64,000 nucleotides of DNA from Gemmatimonadota bacterium (GTDB taxonomy: Bacteria; ARS69): the NCBI GenBank assembly GCA_030747075.1, contig JASLLL010000009.1, forward strand, positions 1 to 64,000, written 5' to 3'. The notes under the pieces are model-generated. The model saw only the letters and a list, made by a program, of their open reading frames with translations. It did no database searches and was not told where the DNA came from. Made by a program: the position numbers and the translations under genes. Of this stretch, positions 47,801-55,424 are shown piece after piece. How positions within the stretch are numbered: the first letter of the stretch is position 1; each line of letters begins with the position of its first letter.

Positions 47801-47997
47801 AGAAGGAGATCATTCTGGAGATTCTGGAAGAGACCGGATGGAACCGGAGCGAGGCCGCCCGCCGTCTGGGAACTCACGAGAGCAAGATCCGTCAACGCAT
47901 CCGCAAGTATGGCCTGTCTTCCCCGAAGAAGAGCGAAGAATCCGCTCGCGGAACACGCTCAGACGACCAAGGATTCGTCGATTCTGACGAACACTGA
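44848..47997 (+). CDS. Sigma-54-dependent transcriptional activator with TPR array and GAF domain
   Basis: A 1049-residue regulator. Residues 10-545 hold a long row of TPR repeats (such as LTNNLGNLYLRKGDPGAAATE), 550-700 a GAF-like domain, 712-945 the AAA+ core and 985-1025 a Fis-type helix-turn-helix (WNRSEAARRLGTHESKIRQR). The AAA+ core is complete: Walker A GESGTGKE, the sigma-54 contact loop GAFTGA, Walker B FLDEVADL, and WPGNIREL. It should bind upstream sites and drive sigma-54 promoters. The TPR part suggests control by protein-protein contact, not by phosphorylation. A sigma-54 promoter lies just past its end. It starts at the ATG at 44848. Confidence 0.92.
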   Translation: MAGTDPLEIRALSDVLHASGETYLKDGDYTRAAEFFRKSLDIRERIGEPRLTADTLADLGRVLMLLGEMEEAAERVRSALKHREDAGDSAGVADCHDILGNIARGQGRPDEAESHYGRALAFKQEAGDERGMATTLALYGILHNERGDYPAAEERYQAALAIFDRVGDREQVASLTNNLGNLYLRKGDPGAAATELEKARDLFEELGDPRGVGKCLNNLAAIYRALGKDSPAADSYRKALGLFEEIGDKRGAAISANNLAVIEQDFGRYREASEYHERSLELKREMGDRTGEAVSLGNLADIAFFRGEWERADRLHRQALAIQEEVGNRTGEARLRNRRARLRLVRGGREAAAREAATARRLGREVQSREIQAEALLIEVRLASAAGDTGGARRLLEEAEELGRAMRSRETEAAIRVARGEVLASEGEEEAASTIFDEASRAYKRLRRSFDLAGVELARGVSLARFGRGDRCIEPFARAEEILDGMGSSAHMLAPLRQALEILAKEHPGEGVELAEMGTRLAHRLGDSDAARDFQEALQTRESGGGENPAEHRLAVLSEVTRHLQETRQAEGVAGWILERVVEEVRADRGLLLLQELAGDGFQAAAVLRLEDPALTDAVRAAERAGESGETIRDFQGGGSAGSRSRLVVPFGVRGEEGVAGVMHLEASVGARGFSLADARFVSSCLAAYALFLRGGSPRESRDRVAVGSGNTPAAFSTIVGDSKRIREVFHAATRVAAGNATVLILGESGTGKELLARGIHDSSPRTAEPFVAVNCPSIPRDLLESELFGYEKGAFTGADSPKAGRLELADGGTLFLDEVADLSPPAQAKILRVLQERTFERLGGLETKAVDVRILAATSTDLAEAVRDRRFREDLYYRINVVPLVLPALRDRKEDIPALVDHFLAKYARPERPVRFVTPEALRRLTVYPWPGNIRELENAIQYAVSLMDGETLAPGDLPRTVRSHGGGDLRGIGSLRSELERVEKEIILEILEETGWNRSEAARRLGTHESKIRQRIRKYGLSSPKKSEESARGTRSDDQGFVDSDEH

Positions 47998-48059
47998 TCC
48001 TGTGCGAAATCAAGGACTTACGGCCCGATTTCGACAAACTCGCGGATTTCGACGAACTC
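47974..48059. promoter_or_regulatory. Candidate upstream activator sites for the sigma-54 regulator
   Basis: TTCGTC-gattct-GACGAA is an inverted repeat at 47974-47991 (inside the last codons of the regulator). Two 15-base direct repeats, GATTTCGAC[A/G]AACTC, lie at 48027-48041 and 48045-48059, 18 bases apart. They stand about 130-215 bases upstream of the sigma-54 promoter, the distance expected for activator sites. Confidence 0.5.
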
Positions 48060-48172
48060 CGTCCGATCGGCGAGGTTTCCTGCGGGAATTGTCGCAGAAT
48101 TGAGGCGCCGGAACAGACGCCGGGCCAAGGACTTACAGAGACACTCGCGAAAATCGCCGAACCTGCGAAAGT

Positions 48173-48188
48173 TGGCATCCGGATTGCA
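48173..48188 (+). promoter_or_regulatory. Sigma-54 promoter (-24/-12)
   Basis: TGGCATCCGGATTGCA matches the consensus TGGCAC-N5-TTGCW closely. GG (48174-48175) and GC (48186-48187) are 12 bases apart, as needed for -24/-12 spacing. Transcription should start near 48199 and enter the exported-protein genes that follow. Confidence 0.8.
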
Positions 48189-48243
48189 GTAGTCCCTCCC
48201 CGTACGCCGGGAACGAGTCCCGGCGGTGGAGAGGAAAGCCGAG

Positions 48244-48552
48244 ATGCAAACTCCAGGAAACACACCCCGAGAGCGAATCACACAGGCTCCGGAGAGCCGA
48301 GGAAATCATGGGCGGCACCCATTCCTCGCTACGCTCTCCGTTCTGGCCCTGGTGATCGCTCTGGGGATCCTGGGGGGTTCGAGCCGGGTCACTCCGGTCG
48401 CGGCGGAAGCGAATGCCCCGTCCCGAACTCTTCGCGGAGACACCTCCATTCTCCACCGCCAGGACGCTGTTTCCGGCGGAGACCGGTATGAGCGACCCGC
48501 ATGCCCCGTTCCGTCTCGCGTCGCGGGGAGCGTGCGGGTTCGTATTCCGTAA
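48244..48552 (+). CDS. Small single-pass membrane/exported protein, first gene after the sigma-54 promoter
   Basis: A 102-residue frame. The N-terminal 30 residues are polar and basic, then a hydrophobic stretch (FLATLSVLALVIALGILGG) acts as a signal or anchor, and the remainder is basic and Pro-rich (ending AGSVRVRIP). I took ATG 48244 with AGAGGA upstream; GTG at 48226 is in frame too. It starts about 45 bases after the predicted sigma-54 start point, which supports it being real. I recognise no family. It may be a short leader gene rather than a functional protein. Confidence 0.45.
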   Translation: MQTPGNTPRERITQAPESRGNHGRHPFLATLSVLALVIALGILGGSSRVTPVAAEANAPSRTLRGDTSILHRQDAVSGGDRYERPACPVPSRVAGSVRVRIP

Positions 48553-48642
48553 GTGTTCGAGAGGAGAGCAATCCGCCTCTCAAATGCGGTAGAATGGTGG
48601 CAGTGTTACCCCCCTTCGATGCGGGACAGGAGGACTTTCGAA

Positions 48643-49653
48643 ATGCAACTCAAAATGCGCTCACACTTTGCGTCGGCGACTCGGATCGCGTCGCTTCTTC
48701 TGCTTGCGGGTTCTCTTGCGCTCCCGGCAGAGGCCGCGGTGATGATCAATGAGTTCGAACGCGCGTCGGGTTCGGACTATGTGGAGCTCTACAACGACGG
48801 GACGGTCTCGGTGGATCTCTCCGGTTGGACACTGGAGAGCAAGCTGGGCGTGGTCATTCCTCTGTCCGGTGTCATTTCCGGAGGCGGATACACCACGCAC
48901 AGCACATCCAATGTCGTGCTCGACGGGGGGGAGATCGAACTTTACGACGGCAGTTACCTCAAGCGTGACGAAGTCGCTTTCGGATCCGCCGGGGGGGCGC
49001 CCGCCGTACCGCCGATCGGTTCATACTCCTGCGGTCGCGCCCCGAACGGTACAGACACCGGGAACGACGCCGCCGACTGGAACCTGGCGACCAGCAACTC
49101 ACTCGGTTTTGCAAATACGCACCCGGTCGCGAATCTGAACGGCTGGGTGGCCATGAACGAAGTGGGCTTCCAGAGGTTCCGCTCCTCCGCGGGGTGTGAA
49201 CTCGGAGCGACCGTGGTGGAACTGTTCAACTCCACCGGAACCTATGTGGATCTCTACGGGTGGTGGGTGACCAACGGCCGCAAGGTGACCGTTCTCTTCG
49301 GGATGATTGCCCCGAACGGATTTGCCGTATTCAATGACCTTGCCACGGGGTTCTGCTTTGACGAGACCGAAGTGATCTATCTCTTCGGACCCACCGGTCG
49401 ACGCTTCGATCAGTTCGGTACGAAAGGCGCCCGGCTCCCCGACGAGAGCTTTACCTTCCAGCGTGTTCCGGACGGCACGGGCGGACAGGGTCCCTTCGAC
49501 GGGTTCGACTATGTATCGAGCGGCGGGTCGAGGGTGCTGTTCATGCTCCCGCAAACCTGGAACGACACGAACGATCAGGCCACGCCGATGGCGGCGGACG
49601 ACCCCGCGATCGAGGCCGGAAGCTGGGGGAGGGTCAAGGCCCTCTACCGCTAG
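48643..49653 (+). CDS. Exported lamin-tail-domain protein ending in the WGxVKxLYR signature
   Basis: A 336-residue protein with a signal peptide (SATRIASLLLLAGSLALPAEA/AV). Two lamin-tail-like (LTD) domains follow: the first has MINEFERASGSDYVELYND and WTLESKLG, the second MNEVGFQRF, VELFNSTGTYVDLYGWWV. It ends SWGRVKALYR before TAG. GGAGG lies 9 bases before the ATG at 48643; two further in-frame starts (48619, 48655) exist. LTD domains occur in many exported bacterial proteins, often with nucleases or adhesion parts. It lies second after the sigma-54 promoter and is likely controlled by the TPR-GAF regulator. Confidence 0.8.
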   Translation: MQLKMRSHFASATRIASLLLLAGSLALPAEAAVMINEFERASGSDYVELYNDGTVSVDLSGWTLESKLGVVIPLSGVISGGGYTTHSTSNVVLDGGEIELYDGSYLKRDEVAFGSAGGAPAVPPIGSYSCGRAPNGTDTGNDAADWNLATSNSLGFANTHPVANLNGWVAMNEVGFQRFRSSAGCELGATVVELFNSTGTYVDLYGWWVTNGRKVTVLFGMIAPNGFAVFNDLATGFCFDETEVIYLFGPTGRRFDQFGTKGARLPDESFTFQRVPDGTGGQGPFDGFDYVSSGGSRVLFMLPQTWNDTNDQATPMAADDPAIEAGSWGRVKALYR

Positions 49654-49679
49654 GTTGGTGCGGCTGCGGGCGGGCTTCT

Positions 49680-51662
49680 CTAAGGTGTGGCGGGTTCGTA
49701 GGTTGCGACGACGCCCGGGATTCTGTGGCGCAGCGCTTCTTCCAGCGACTCCTGAATCACATCGCCGGCGAGGTCCGCAGCGAGATCCATCTCATTCAGG
49801 GCCAGCATGGTGGGCATGAGGTCGAGCAGGTCCGCGTTCTCGAAGTGGGTGCCCGGAGCGACGCGTCTTCCGCTGAGCACGAGCGCGCCCGTTTCCACCG
49901 TGCGGGAACTCTCCTGGAACTCCATGGAGCGAACGAGGTCATCCAGCGGACACCGGCCGCCCTGGAACAGGACGACATCTTCGCTTCCCGGCACGACATC
50001 CGGGTGGATCGTGACGACCATATTTCCCCACTCATCCAGACGCGTGACGAACGGCTGAATGTCCGCACGCGCCAGTCGAGCCGTCTGGAAAAGGCGGCGC
50101 ACGCCGTCCAGGTCCGGTTCGTGGCCATCCCTCATCCGCACATAAGTGCGCAGCCCGAGGTTGGTTGCTTCCACCGCGTTCTTGAGGCGCATCTCCCGCA
50201 AGAGCGGCTCCGGCCGGAGCGTCAGGTTCCGGTGGGAGTCCCCGGGGACCGCTTCGGCGCCATGATCCGACACGACGACGACCAGCTCGTCCTCCGCCGC
50301 ATCGGCGAGGATCTTGCCGATGAACGCATCCGCGAGGCGGTAGGCGTCGTGTACGCTGCCGCCGTAGCGCTCGATGTCCTCCCGGGAGACATCTCCGAAG
50401 GAGTCGGGTTCGTGGTACTTCCAGAAGTGCGACTGGGCCACATGGATGATGTTCGTGTGATAGGCGGCGAAGTCCGGTTCAAACTTCCGGCGAAGCTCCA
50501 CGAAGAAGTCCGAGTTCAGCTTCGCCCGGAGCTTTCGCTTCGTGAAGATCTGCGCCGAGTTCAGCGTTCGCCCGTGGAGGGGGTCGGAGAGAATTTCACC
50601 CGCGGCTTCGGAGAGCGTACCGAGCCGCACCCCGTAGCGGATCCCGAGAAATGCGTACCGGCAGTACCTTCCCCAGGTGCGTCTTCGGCGGGTCTTCTCG
50701 TTCATGGCGAGTTCGCGGATGAAGCCCAGCCGGGGCGGCCAGGTGTCCGGGCCGGGGTCGGATACGGAGGGAACCACGAAGCCGTCCGTGGCGGTCGGCG
50801 GCCATGTGACAGGCCATCCGAAGATGCCCACCGACCATGCGCGTTCGGCGAAGATGTCCCAGATCCGCCGCGTCTGTACATCCTGAGTCGTGGATGCGGC
50901 CACGCCGAGGATCCCGTGCTCCCTGGCGGGCCTGCCGGTCGCGACGGAGGTCCAGACGGCGGAGGTGGTGTAGGGCTGAACGGAGTGGACATCTCCCCAG
51001 GCGCCTCCCCGGCGGAGCACTTCGAGGTTCGGCATCTCCCCTCGCTCGATCAGTTCCTCCGCGACGGTCCACGACATTCCCGGGAAGGCCAGTATCAGCG
51101 CCCGCGAACCCGGTGCCAGCCCACGGCCGGAGGGGGTTGCTCCCGCGAGAATCGCCACCACGGGCAGCGCCGCAAGAAGGGGCCAGACCCAGATTCTGCG
51201 GTGAGCGCAGACATAGCGCGCGGTGATGGAGGCTAGCCATCCGAGCCCCATGGCGATCAGGGGTCCGACGCCGTAACGCAGCATCTCCGACGAATGGAAA
51301 AGGCTGAGGAGCGGCGGAAGGAAGGGGAGCGTCGCGGCGAAGACTGCGATCCCGGCCACCGACGCCCAGAGGAGTTCATACGCGCGAGGGACATCTTCGC
51401 TGGAGCCGATTCCGGCGAGCCAGCGGAGGATCCGGCCGAGCACAAGCCCCAACACCCCCCCCCCGAGGACGGGGAGCACCAGGTAGAAGGTCACGCCCAG
51501 GCCCGCCCGGTCCACAAAGCGTGGATTCAGTGCGAACGCTACCGTCGCGACGATGGAGATCCAGAAGAGGGAAACGGCCACACCGGTCCGCGGCCCGGAG
51601 GAGAGAAGTCCTCGCGGGTCGGGAGGCGTGTGCCGTCTGGGGGTCGATGGCCTCGTGGTCAT
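49680..51662 (-). CDS. Membrane protein with degenerate phosphodiesterase domain
   Basis: A 660-residue protein with about five N-terminal hydrophobic helices and a C-terminal alkaline-phosphatase-superfamily domain, like the protein at 40720-42915. Key metal residues appear lost: ILAFPGMSW stands where the active enzyme has the Asp of ILAIDGIER. NIIHVAQSHFWKY lacks the Asp-x3-His of its counterpart, and the late GHSGDH motif has no match. The VWTS nucleophile region and SDHGAEA remain. It may therefore bind rather than cleave. I used the ATG at 51662; GTG 51686 is in frame. It lies downstream of sppA on the same strand. Confidence 0.75.
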   Translation of the reverse strand: MTTRPSTPRRHTPPDPRGLLSSGPRTGVAVSLFWISIVATVAFALNPRFVDRAGLGVTFYLVLPVLGGGVLGLVLGRILRWLAGIGSSEDVPRAYELLWASVAGIAVFAATLPFLPPLLSLFHSSEMLRYGVGPLIAMGLGWLASITARYVCAHRRIWVWPLLAALPVVAILAGATPSGRGLAPGSRALILAFPGMSWTVAEELIERGEMPNLEVLRRGGAWGDVHSVQPYTTSAVWTSVATGRPAREHGILGVAASTTQDVQTRRIWDIFAERAWSVGIFGWPVTWPPTATDGFVVPSVSDPGPDTWPPRLGFIRELAMNEKTRRRRTWGRYCRYAFLGIRYGVRLGTLSEAAGEILSDPLHGRTLNSAQIFTKRKLRAKLNSDFFVELRRKFEPDFAAYHTNIIHVAQSHFWKYHEPDSFGDVSREDIERYGGSVHDAYRLADAFIGKILADAAEDELVVVVSDHGAEAVPGDSHRNLTLRPEPLLREMRLKNAVEATNLGLRTYVRMRDGHEPDLDGVRRLFQTARLARADIQPFVTRLDEWGNMVVTIHPDVVPGSEDVVLFQGGRCPLDDLVRSMEFQESSRTVETGALVLSGRRVAPGTHFENADLLDLMPTMLALNEMDLAADLAGDVIQESLEEALRHRIPGVVATYEPATP

Positions 51663-51844
51663 ACTTCCCGAATCGGATGGATCCACCTGAAAGTTCAGCG
51701 ATAAGCGACGAAGAGCGGGGGAAGCCTCCGGGTTTCACTCTATTGGATGTGCTCCGAGCGGGTCAAGGACCGCTCACAGCGAGGGGAGCGGACATGGGGA
51801 ATCCTCCCGGATTCTTGCGGTTCCTGACACGCTCCCCGCGCTCT

Positions 51845-53563
51845 TTACCGAATGCGAAGGGGTTCCCACGCCCACCGGACCGTCTCGGGTGCGACGCTCC
51901 TCTGGAGGGCCTGCCCCGCCTCCTGAATGATGGACGCCTTCCCCAGTTCCAGGATCTCGCCCGAGAGAACCATGTCCGCCAACGACTTCCGCTTCGGGAA
52001 GTGCGTCAGCGCGGCTCCTTCCGCCGGGTCCGCTTCCGCGAGCTCCAGCGCCACTTCCACCGCGCGGTCGAATCCGCCCAGATCGTCCACCAGCCCCAGA
52101 CCCAGCGCCTGACGCCCCGTCCAGACGCGCCCGCGGCCGATCTTGTCCACATCGTCAAAGGACATCCCGCGTGCCTTCGCAATCTCCTCCACCCAGCGGC
52201 GATAGGATTCCCAGTGCGTCTTCTTGACGATTTCCCACTCGCTGTCCGTGAAATCGTGGAGCCCGGAGTAGAGGAAGGCGTTCGGCCCGAAGGAAATGTG
52301 GTCGTGGCGGACTCCGAGCTTCTCCCAGAACCCGGAGGTGTTGAACTTCCCGGTAATCGACCCGATGGATCCCGTGATCCCCTTTGCGGGGCAGATGATC
52401 CGGTCCGCGTTCTGGCTCATCATGTACCCGGCCGACGCCGCGACATCGCCCACGGAGACGACGACGGGCTTCTCCGCTTTCGCGCGTGCCACCGCCCGGG
52501 CGATCTTCTCCCCGCCGATCGAAGCCCCGCCGCCCGTGTCCCAGCGGAGGATAATGGCGACGATGTCATCGTCCTCCGCCGCCTCCCGGAGATTGTCCAC
52601 AATGCGATCCGGCCCGAGGGTCATCCCCAGGACCGGGTCGTAACCATCCTCTCCGCCCGCAGCCACAAACCCCTGCGCGTGGATCACCGCCACGCCGTGT
52701 TCGCCCGCGATCCCCGCGTCCCGGGGCGGGATGTCGGCGTACTCGGCAGAGGAGACGGTCGGGAGTTCGTCCTCGCCGCCCAGCAGTGTCTCCAGCTCTT
52801 CGCGGTCCACGAGCGCATCCACGAGTCCTGCCGTCAGCGCATCCGAGGCCAGAAAGACGGACTCTTTCCGCATCTCATCCAGCGCACCCTCCGGGAGATC
52901 CAGGTCGCGCGTCATCTCTTCGTCCACCGCATCCGAGATCTCCTCCACGAGCCACCGGAGGTTCTCGATGGCCTCGCTGGAGGACCGTTCCCGTGTCATC
53001 ATCTCCGCGGCGCTCTTGTACTTTCCGATCTGGTGGATCTGATCGTTCACATCCAGCTTGCGGAGCGCACCCTTCACATGCAGGATCGATGCGCCCCGCC
53101 CGTGCAGGACGACTTCGCCCTTCGGGAAGAGGAATGTGGAGTCGCACACTCCCGAGACATAGAGACCGCCGCCGGTGAGCATCTCCGCGTGCGCGTGGAC
53201 GGGCTTGCCGGTTTCACGGACACGAAGGATTCCGCTCCGGAGTTCATCCAGCTTCCCGGGTCCGGCGGAGAAGGAACCGATCTCGAAGAGCACGCCGGCG
53301 ATTCTCTCGTCCACGGCCGCCTTGTCGAGATTCTCCAGGATCTCCGTAAGGCACGGCGCCGCCTCTCCCGTCACCGATCTGAGCGTGGGGGGCGGATAGT
53401 ATTCGGGCAGGTCACCGGACAGAGAGATGGTGAGCCAGGAGCCCTCCTCCAGCCCGCCGCCGAAATCCATGGACGAGACCGCAAGGAGCAGCAGAACCGG
53501 CAGAATCGCCAGGAATGCCGCAGCCAGAATCACGCCGAGAAAAGTCTGGGCAATGGTCTTCAT
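51845..53563 (-). CDS. sppA: Signal peptide peptidase SppA (67-kDa type)
   Basis: A 572-residue membrane-bound serine protease that degrades cleaved signal peptides. An N-terminal anchor (TFLGVILAAAFLAILPVLLLLAV) is followed by two tandem peptidase domains. The catalytic Lys is in the first (IGKYKSAAEMMTRE), and the catalytic Ser in the second (GDVAASAGYMMSQNADRI). TGSIGSITGKF is a further family block. The size matches the long, two-domain form of proteobacteria rather than the short form of Bacillus. The start is the ATG at 53563 behind GGAGG. Confidence 0.92.
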   Translation of the reverse strand: MKTIAQTFLGVILAAAFLAILPVLLLLAVSSMDFGGGLEEGSWLTISLSGDLPEYYPPPTLRSVTGEAAPCLTEILENLDKAAVDERIAGVLFEIGSFSAGPGKLDELRSGILRVRETGKPVHAHAEMLTGGGLYVSGVCDSTFLFPKGEVVLHGRGASILHVKGALRKLDVNDQIHQIGKYKSAAEMMTRERSSSEAIENLRWLVEEISDAVDEEMTRDLDLPEGALDEMRKESVFLASDALTAGLVDALVDREELETLLGGEDELPTVSSAEYADIPPRDAGIAGEHGVAVIHAQGFVAAGGEDGYDPVLGMTLGPDRIVDNLREAAEDDDIVAIILRWDTGGGASIGGEKIARAVARAKAEKPVVVSVGDVAASAGYMMSQNADRIICPAKGITGSIGSITGKFNTSGFWEKLGVRHDHISFGPNAFLYSGLHDFTDSEWEIVKKTHWESYRRWVEEIAKARGMSFDDVDKIGRGRVWTGRQALGLGLVDDLGGFDRAVEVALELAEADPAEGAALTHFPKRKSLADMVLSGEILELGKASIIQEAGQALQRSVAPETVRWAWEPLRIR

Positions 53564-53617
53564 GGAGTCCTCCTTTTGCCCGGGCGGGGCGATGGTTGTG
53601 TTCCGGCTGAGATCGCG

Positions 53618-54619
53618 TCAACCGGACGCGGGGACCTCGGCCGTCCGGAAGTGCAGGAGGTGGATCTCCACCCCGACTCCGTGGATCGTGAGTTCCAGAT
53701 TGCGGGTTCCGAAAGAGGCGGACCCGGTGACCTCATATACGCGCCCGTCGTCCACCGGGATGCGTGCGATTTCATCCTCGGGGAGCAGATCGGCCCCGGC
53801 GTCCTGCGGGCCGGGGGGTGCCCCGTTCAGCGTGACATGGACGGAGGCGTGTTCCCTGGCGGCCGCCACGATGTGAACCCCCGCCGAGGAGTGCACCACC
53901 GCCAGTCCCGTCTCTTCAGAGGCAGTGGTGATCGACTCCGCGCCGACATCCCACGACCCGCGAAGGTAGGCGCGGCCTTCCTCCCGGAGTTCCGGCCAGT
54001 CTTCGAAGTGGTGCTGTCCGAGGGTCGATTCCTCCGGCCGGGTGGATGCGCCGTCGTCCCCTGCGTCGGCCCGAAACCGGATCTCCGGTGTGGCGCGCCA
54101 CCGCAGCACTCCGGGACGAATGAGCCCGGGGGGGAAAACGACCGCGGGCGGAAGGTCCGTCTCCCCGGCCTCCCGCAGCAGGGTCCGCACTCCGGCTTCC
54201 ACCTCCGGGAGTCCGCCCGCGCCGTGGTGCCAGCCACGGATGGCGCCGCCCGAGTCCAGCAGGAAGCGCGCGGGGAGGTTCCGGTTCTCATAGGCGCGCC
54301 ATGTGTCGAAGCTCCCGTCATGGGCGATCGGCCACGGGATTCCCCGTCGGAGGACCTCCAGCCGGGCGTCCTCCACGCTTCGCTCGAAGGGGTACGCGGG
54401 GATGTGGACCCCCACGACGGACAGCCCGACTCCGGCGTAGCCCTTGGCCAGACTCTCCAGCGCGGGGAGTTCAGCCATTCCTGCCGGGTCCCCGTAGGAA
54501 AAGAAGTCCAGCAGGACCACCTGGCCCCGCAGTGCCCCCAGATGGGCGGGTTCGTCGCTCAGCCACGCAGTCGGCGTGAGTTCCGGAGCGGAATAACGGC
54601 TTTCTCGAAAGAGTTCCAA
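53618..54619 (-). CDS. Thioredoxin-fold protein without CxxC, DipZ-like C-terminal domain
   Basis: A 333-residue protein. The first 150 residues follow the TlpA/redoxin fold (RGQVVLLDFFSYGDPAGMAELP, VVGVHIPAYPFERS, GIPWPIAHDGSFDTWRAYENRN, GGAIRGWHHG). The active-site position has SYGDPAG in place of W-C-x-x-C, so no redox cysteines. The C-terminal 180 residues look like the carbohydrate-binding-like domain of DipZ-type thioredoxins (GSWDVGAESI, HVTLNGAPPGPQDAGAD). GGAGG stands 7 bases before TTG 54619, so I prefer this start to the ATG at 54646, which lies before that ribosome site. There is no signal peptide. Role unknown, possibly binding only. Confidence 0.7.
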   Translation of the reverse strand: MELFRESRYSAPELTPTAWLSDEPAHLGALRGQVVLLDFFSYGDPAGMAELPALESLAKGYAGVGLSVVGVHIPAYPFERSVEDARLEVLRRGIPWPIAHDGSFDTWRAYENRNLPARFLLDSGGAIRGWHHGAGGLPEVEAGVRTLLREAGETDLPPAVVFPPGLIRPGVLRWRATPEIRFRADAGDDGASTRPEESTLGQHHFEDWPELREEGRAYLRGSWDVGAESITTASEETGLAVVHSSAGVHIVAAAREHASVHVTLNGAPPGPQDAGADLLPEDEIARIPVDDGRVYEVTGSASFGTRNLELTIHGVGVEIHLLHFRTAEVPASG

Positions 54620-54767
54620 GGGTCTTCCTCCTGAATGGACCCCCATGCATGGACCCTGGCGCCTTCGGAGTCAAGAACAGGGAAGGATTGGTCGATGTTG
54701 ACAGAGGACGGGGTCGCGATCCGGCCCCGGTCCCAGGGGAAGTTCATGCCAGAGGGGGAGGGGTGTC

Positions 54768-55424
54768 ATGCATCGATTCGAGTCGTCCACGCGTCGTACC
54801 ATTCACGGGCCCGGCGTGGCACGGTATCTCCTGGTCATTGCGGCTCTCGTGGCCGTCGTTCTGGCGCTGGTTCCCACGCTCCGTTCCTCTGCGGAGAAGT
54901 CACGGCTGTCCCGCGCGGGCGTGGATGCTCAGAATCTCGCGCATGCGCTGGCCGCCGTTCGCGAAGACACCGGACAGTGGCCTTTTACGATGGCCGGACA
55001 CCCCTCCGAAGGCAGGCCCGTAGACCGCCTTGTGAGTTCCCCCGCCGTCCCGACGAGGGCCGGTGCCGCCGCCGGGGCAGGCGCGGCAAACTGGGGGTCC
55101 TTCGGAGCTTCCATGCAACTGGGAAGCGTGCTTCGCCCTGACGACCGTCTTCAGCGCACGCAGGAAGGCCGCTGGCTCGGCCCGTACACCGATTCGGTGG
55201 AGACCACCGATCCGTGGGGAAACGCGTATGTCGTGAATGTGCGTTACCTGCCCGGCGGGGGTTACTCCGGCAAGACGCCGCATCGGGTGCTCGTCCTCAG
55301 CGCGGGGCCGGACGGCGTCTGGCAGACTTCCTATCGGGACGACACCACCGAAGCGATTCTGGGTGACGACATCGGGTATGAGGTGCCGATGCCTCGTGAG
55401 TCCGGCGTCCTCATCCCGCGCTAG
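54768..55424 (+). CDS. GspG-like pseudopilin-fold protein lacking a prepilin motif
   Basis: A 218-residue protein. A single N-terminal helix (ARYLLVIAALVAVVLALVPTLRS) leads into an alpha-helical spine (DAQNLAHALAAVREDTGQWP). A C-terminal part follows with TDPWGNAYVVNV and LSAGPDGVWQT, the calcium-site region of GspG pseudopilins. The usual prepilin-peptidase site (Gly before Phe-Thr-Leu-x-Glu) is absent; the N-terminus is a plain membrane anchor. A GGGGAGGGG precedes the ATG at 54768. No other type II secretion or type IV pilus gene is nearby, so it is more likely a free-standing relative. Its stop shares CTAG with the convergent permease gene. Confidence 0.7.
   Translation: MHRFESSTRRTIHGPGVARYLLVIAALVAVVLALVPTLRSSAEKSRLSRAGVDAQNLAHALAAVREDTGQWPFTMAGHPSEGRPVDRLVSSPAVPTRAGAAAGAGAANWGSFGASMQLGSVLRPDDRLQRTQEGRWLGPYTDSVETTDPWGNAYVVNVRYLPGGGYSGKTPHRVLVLSAGPDGVWQTSYRDDTTEAILGDDIGYEVPMPRESGVLIPR

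Noticed and set aside
54698-54720. TTGACA before the pseudopilin-like gene
   Set aside because: No -10-like box occurs 16-18 bases downstream (CCGGCC stands there).
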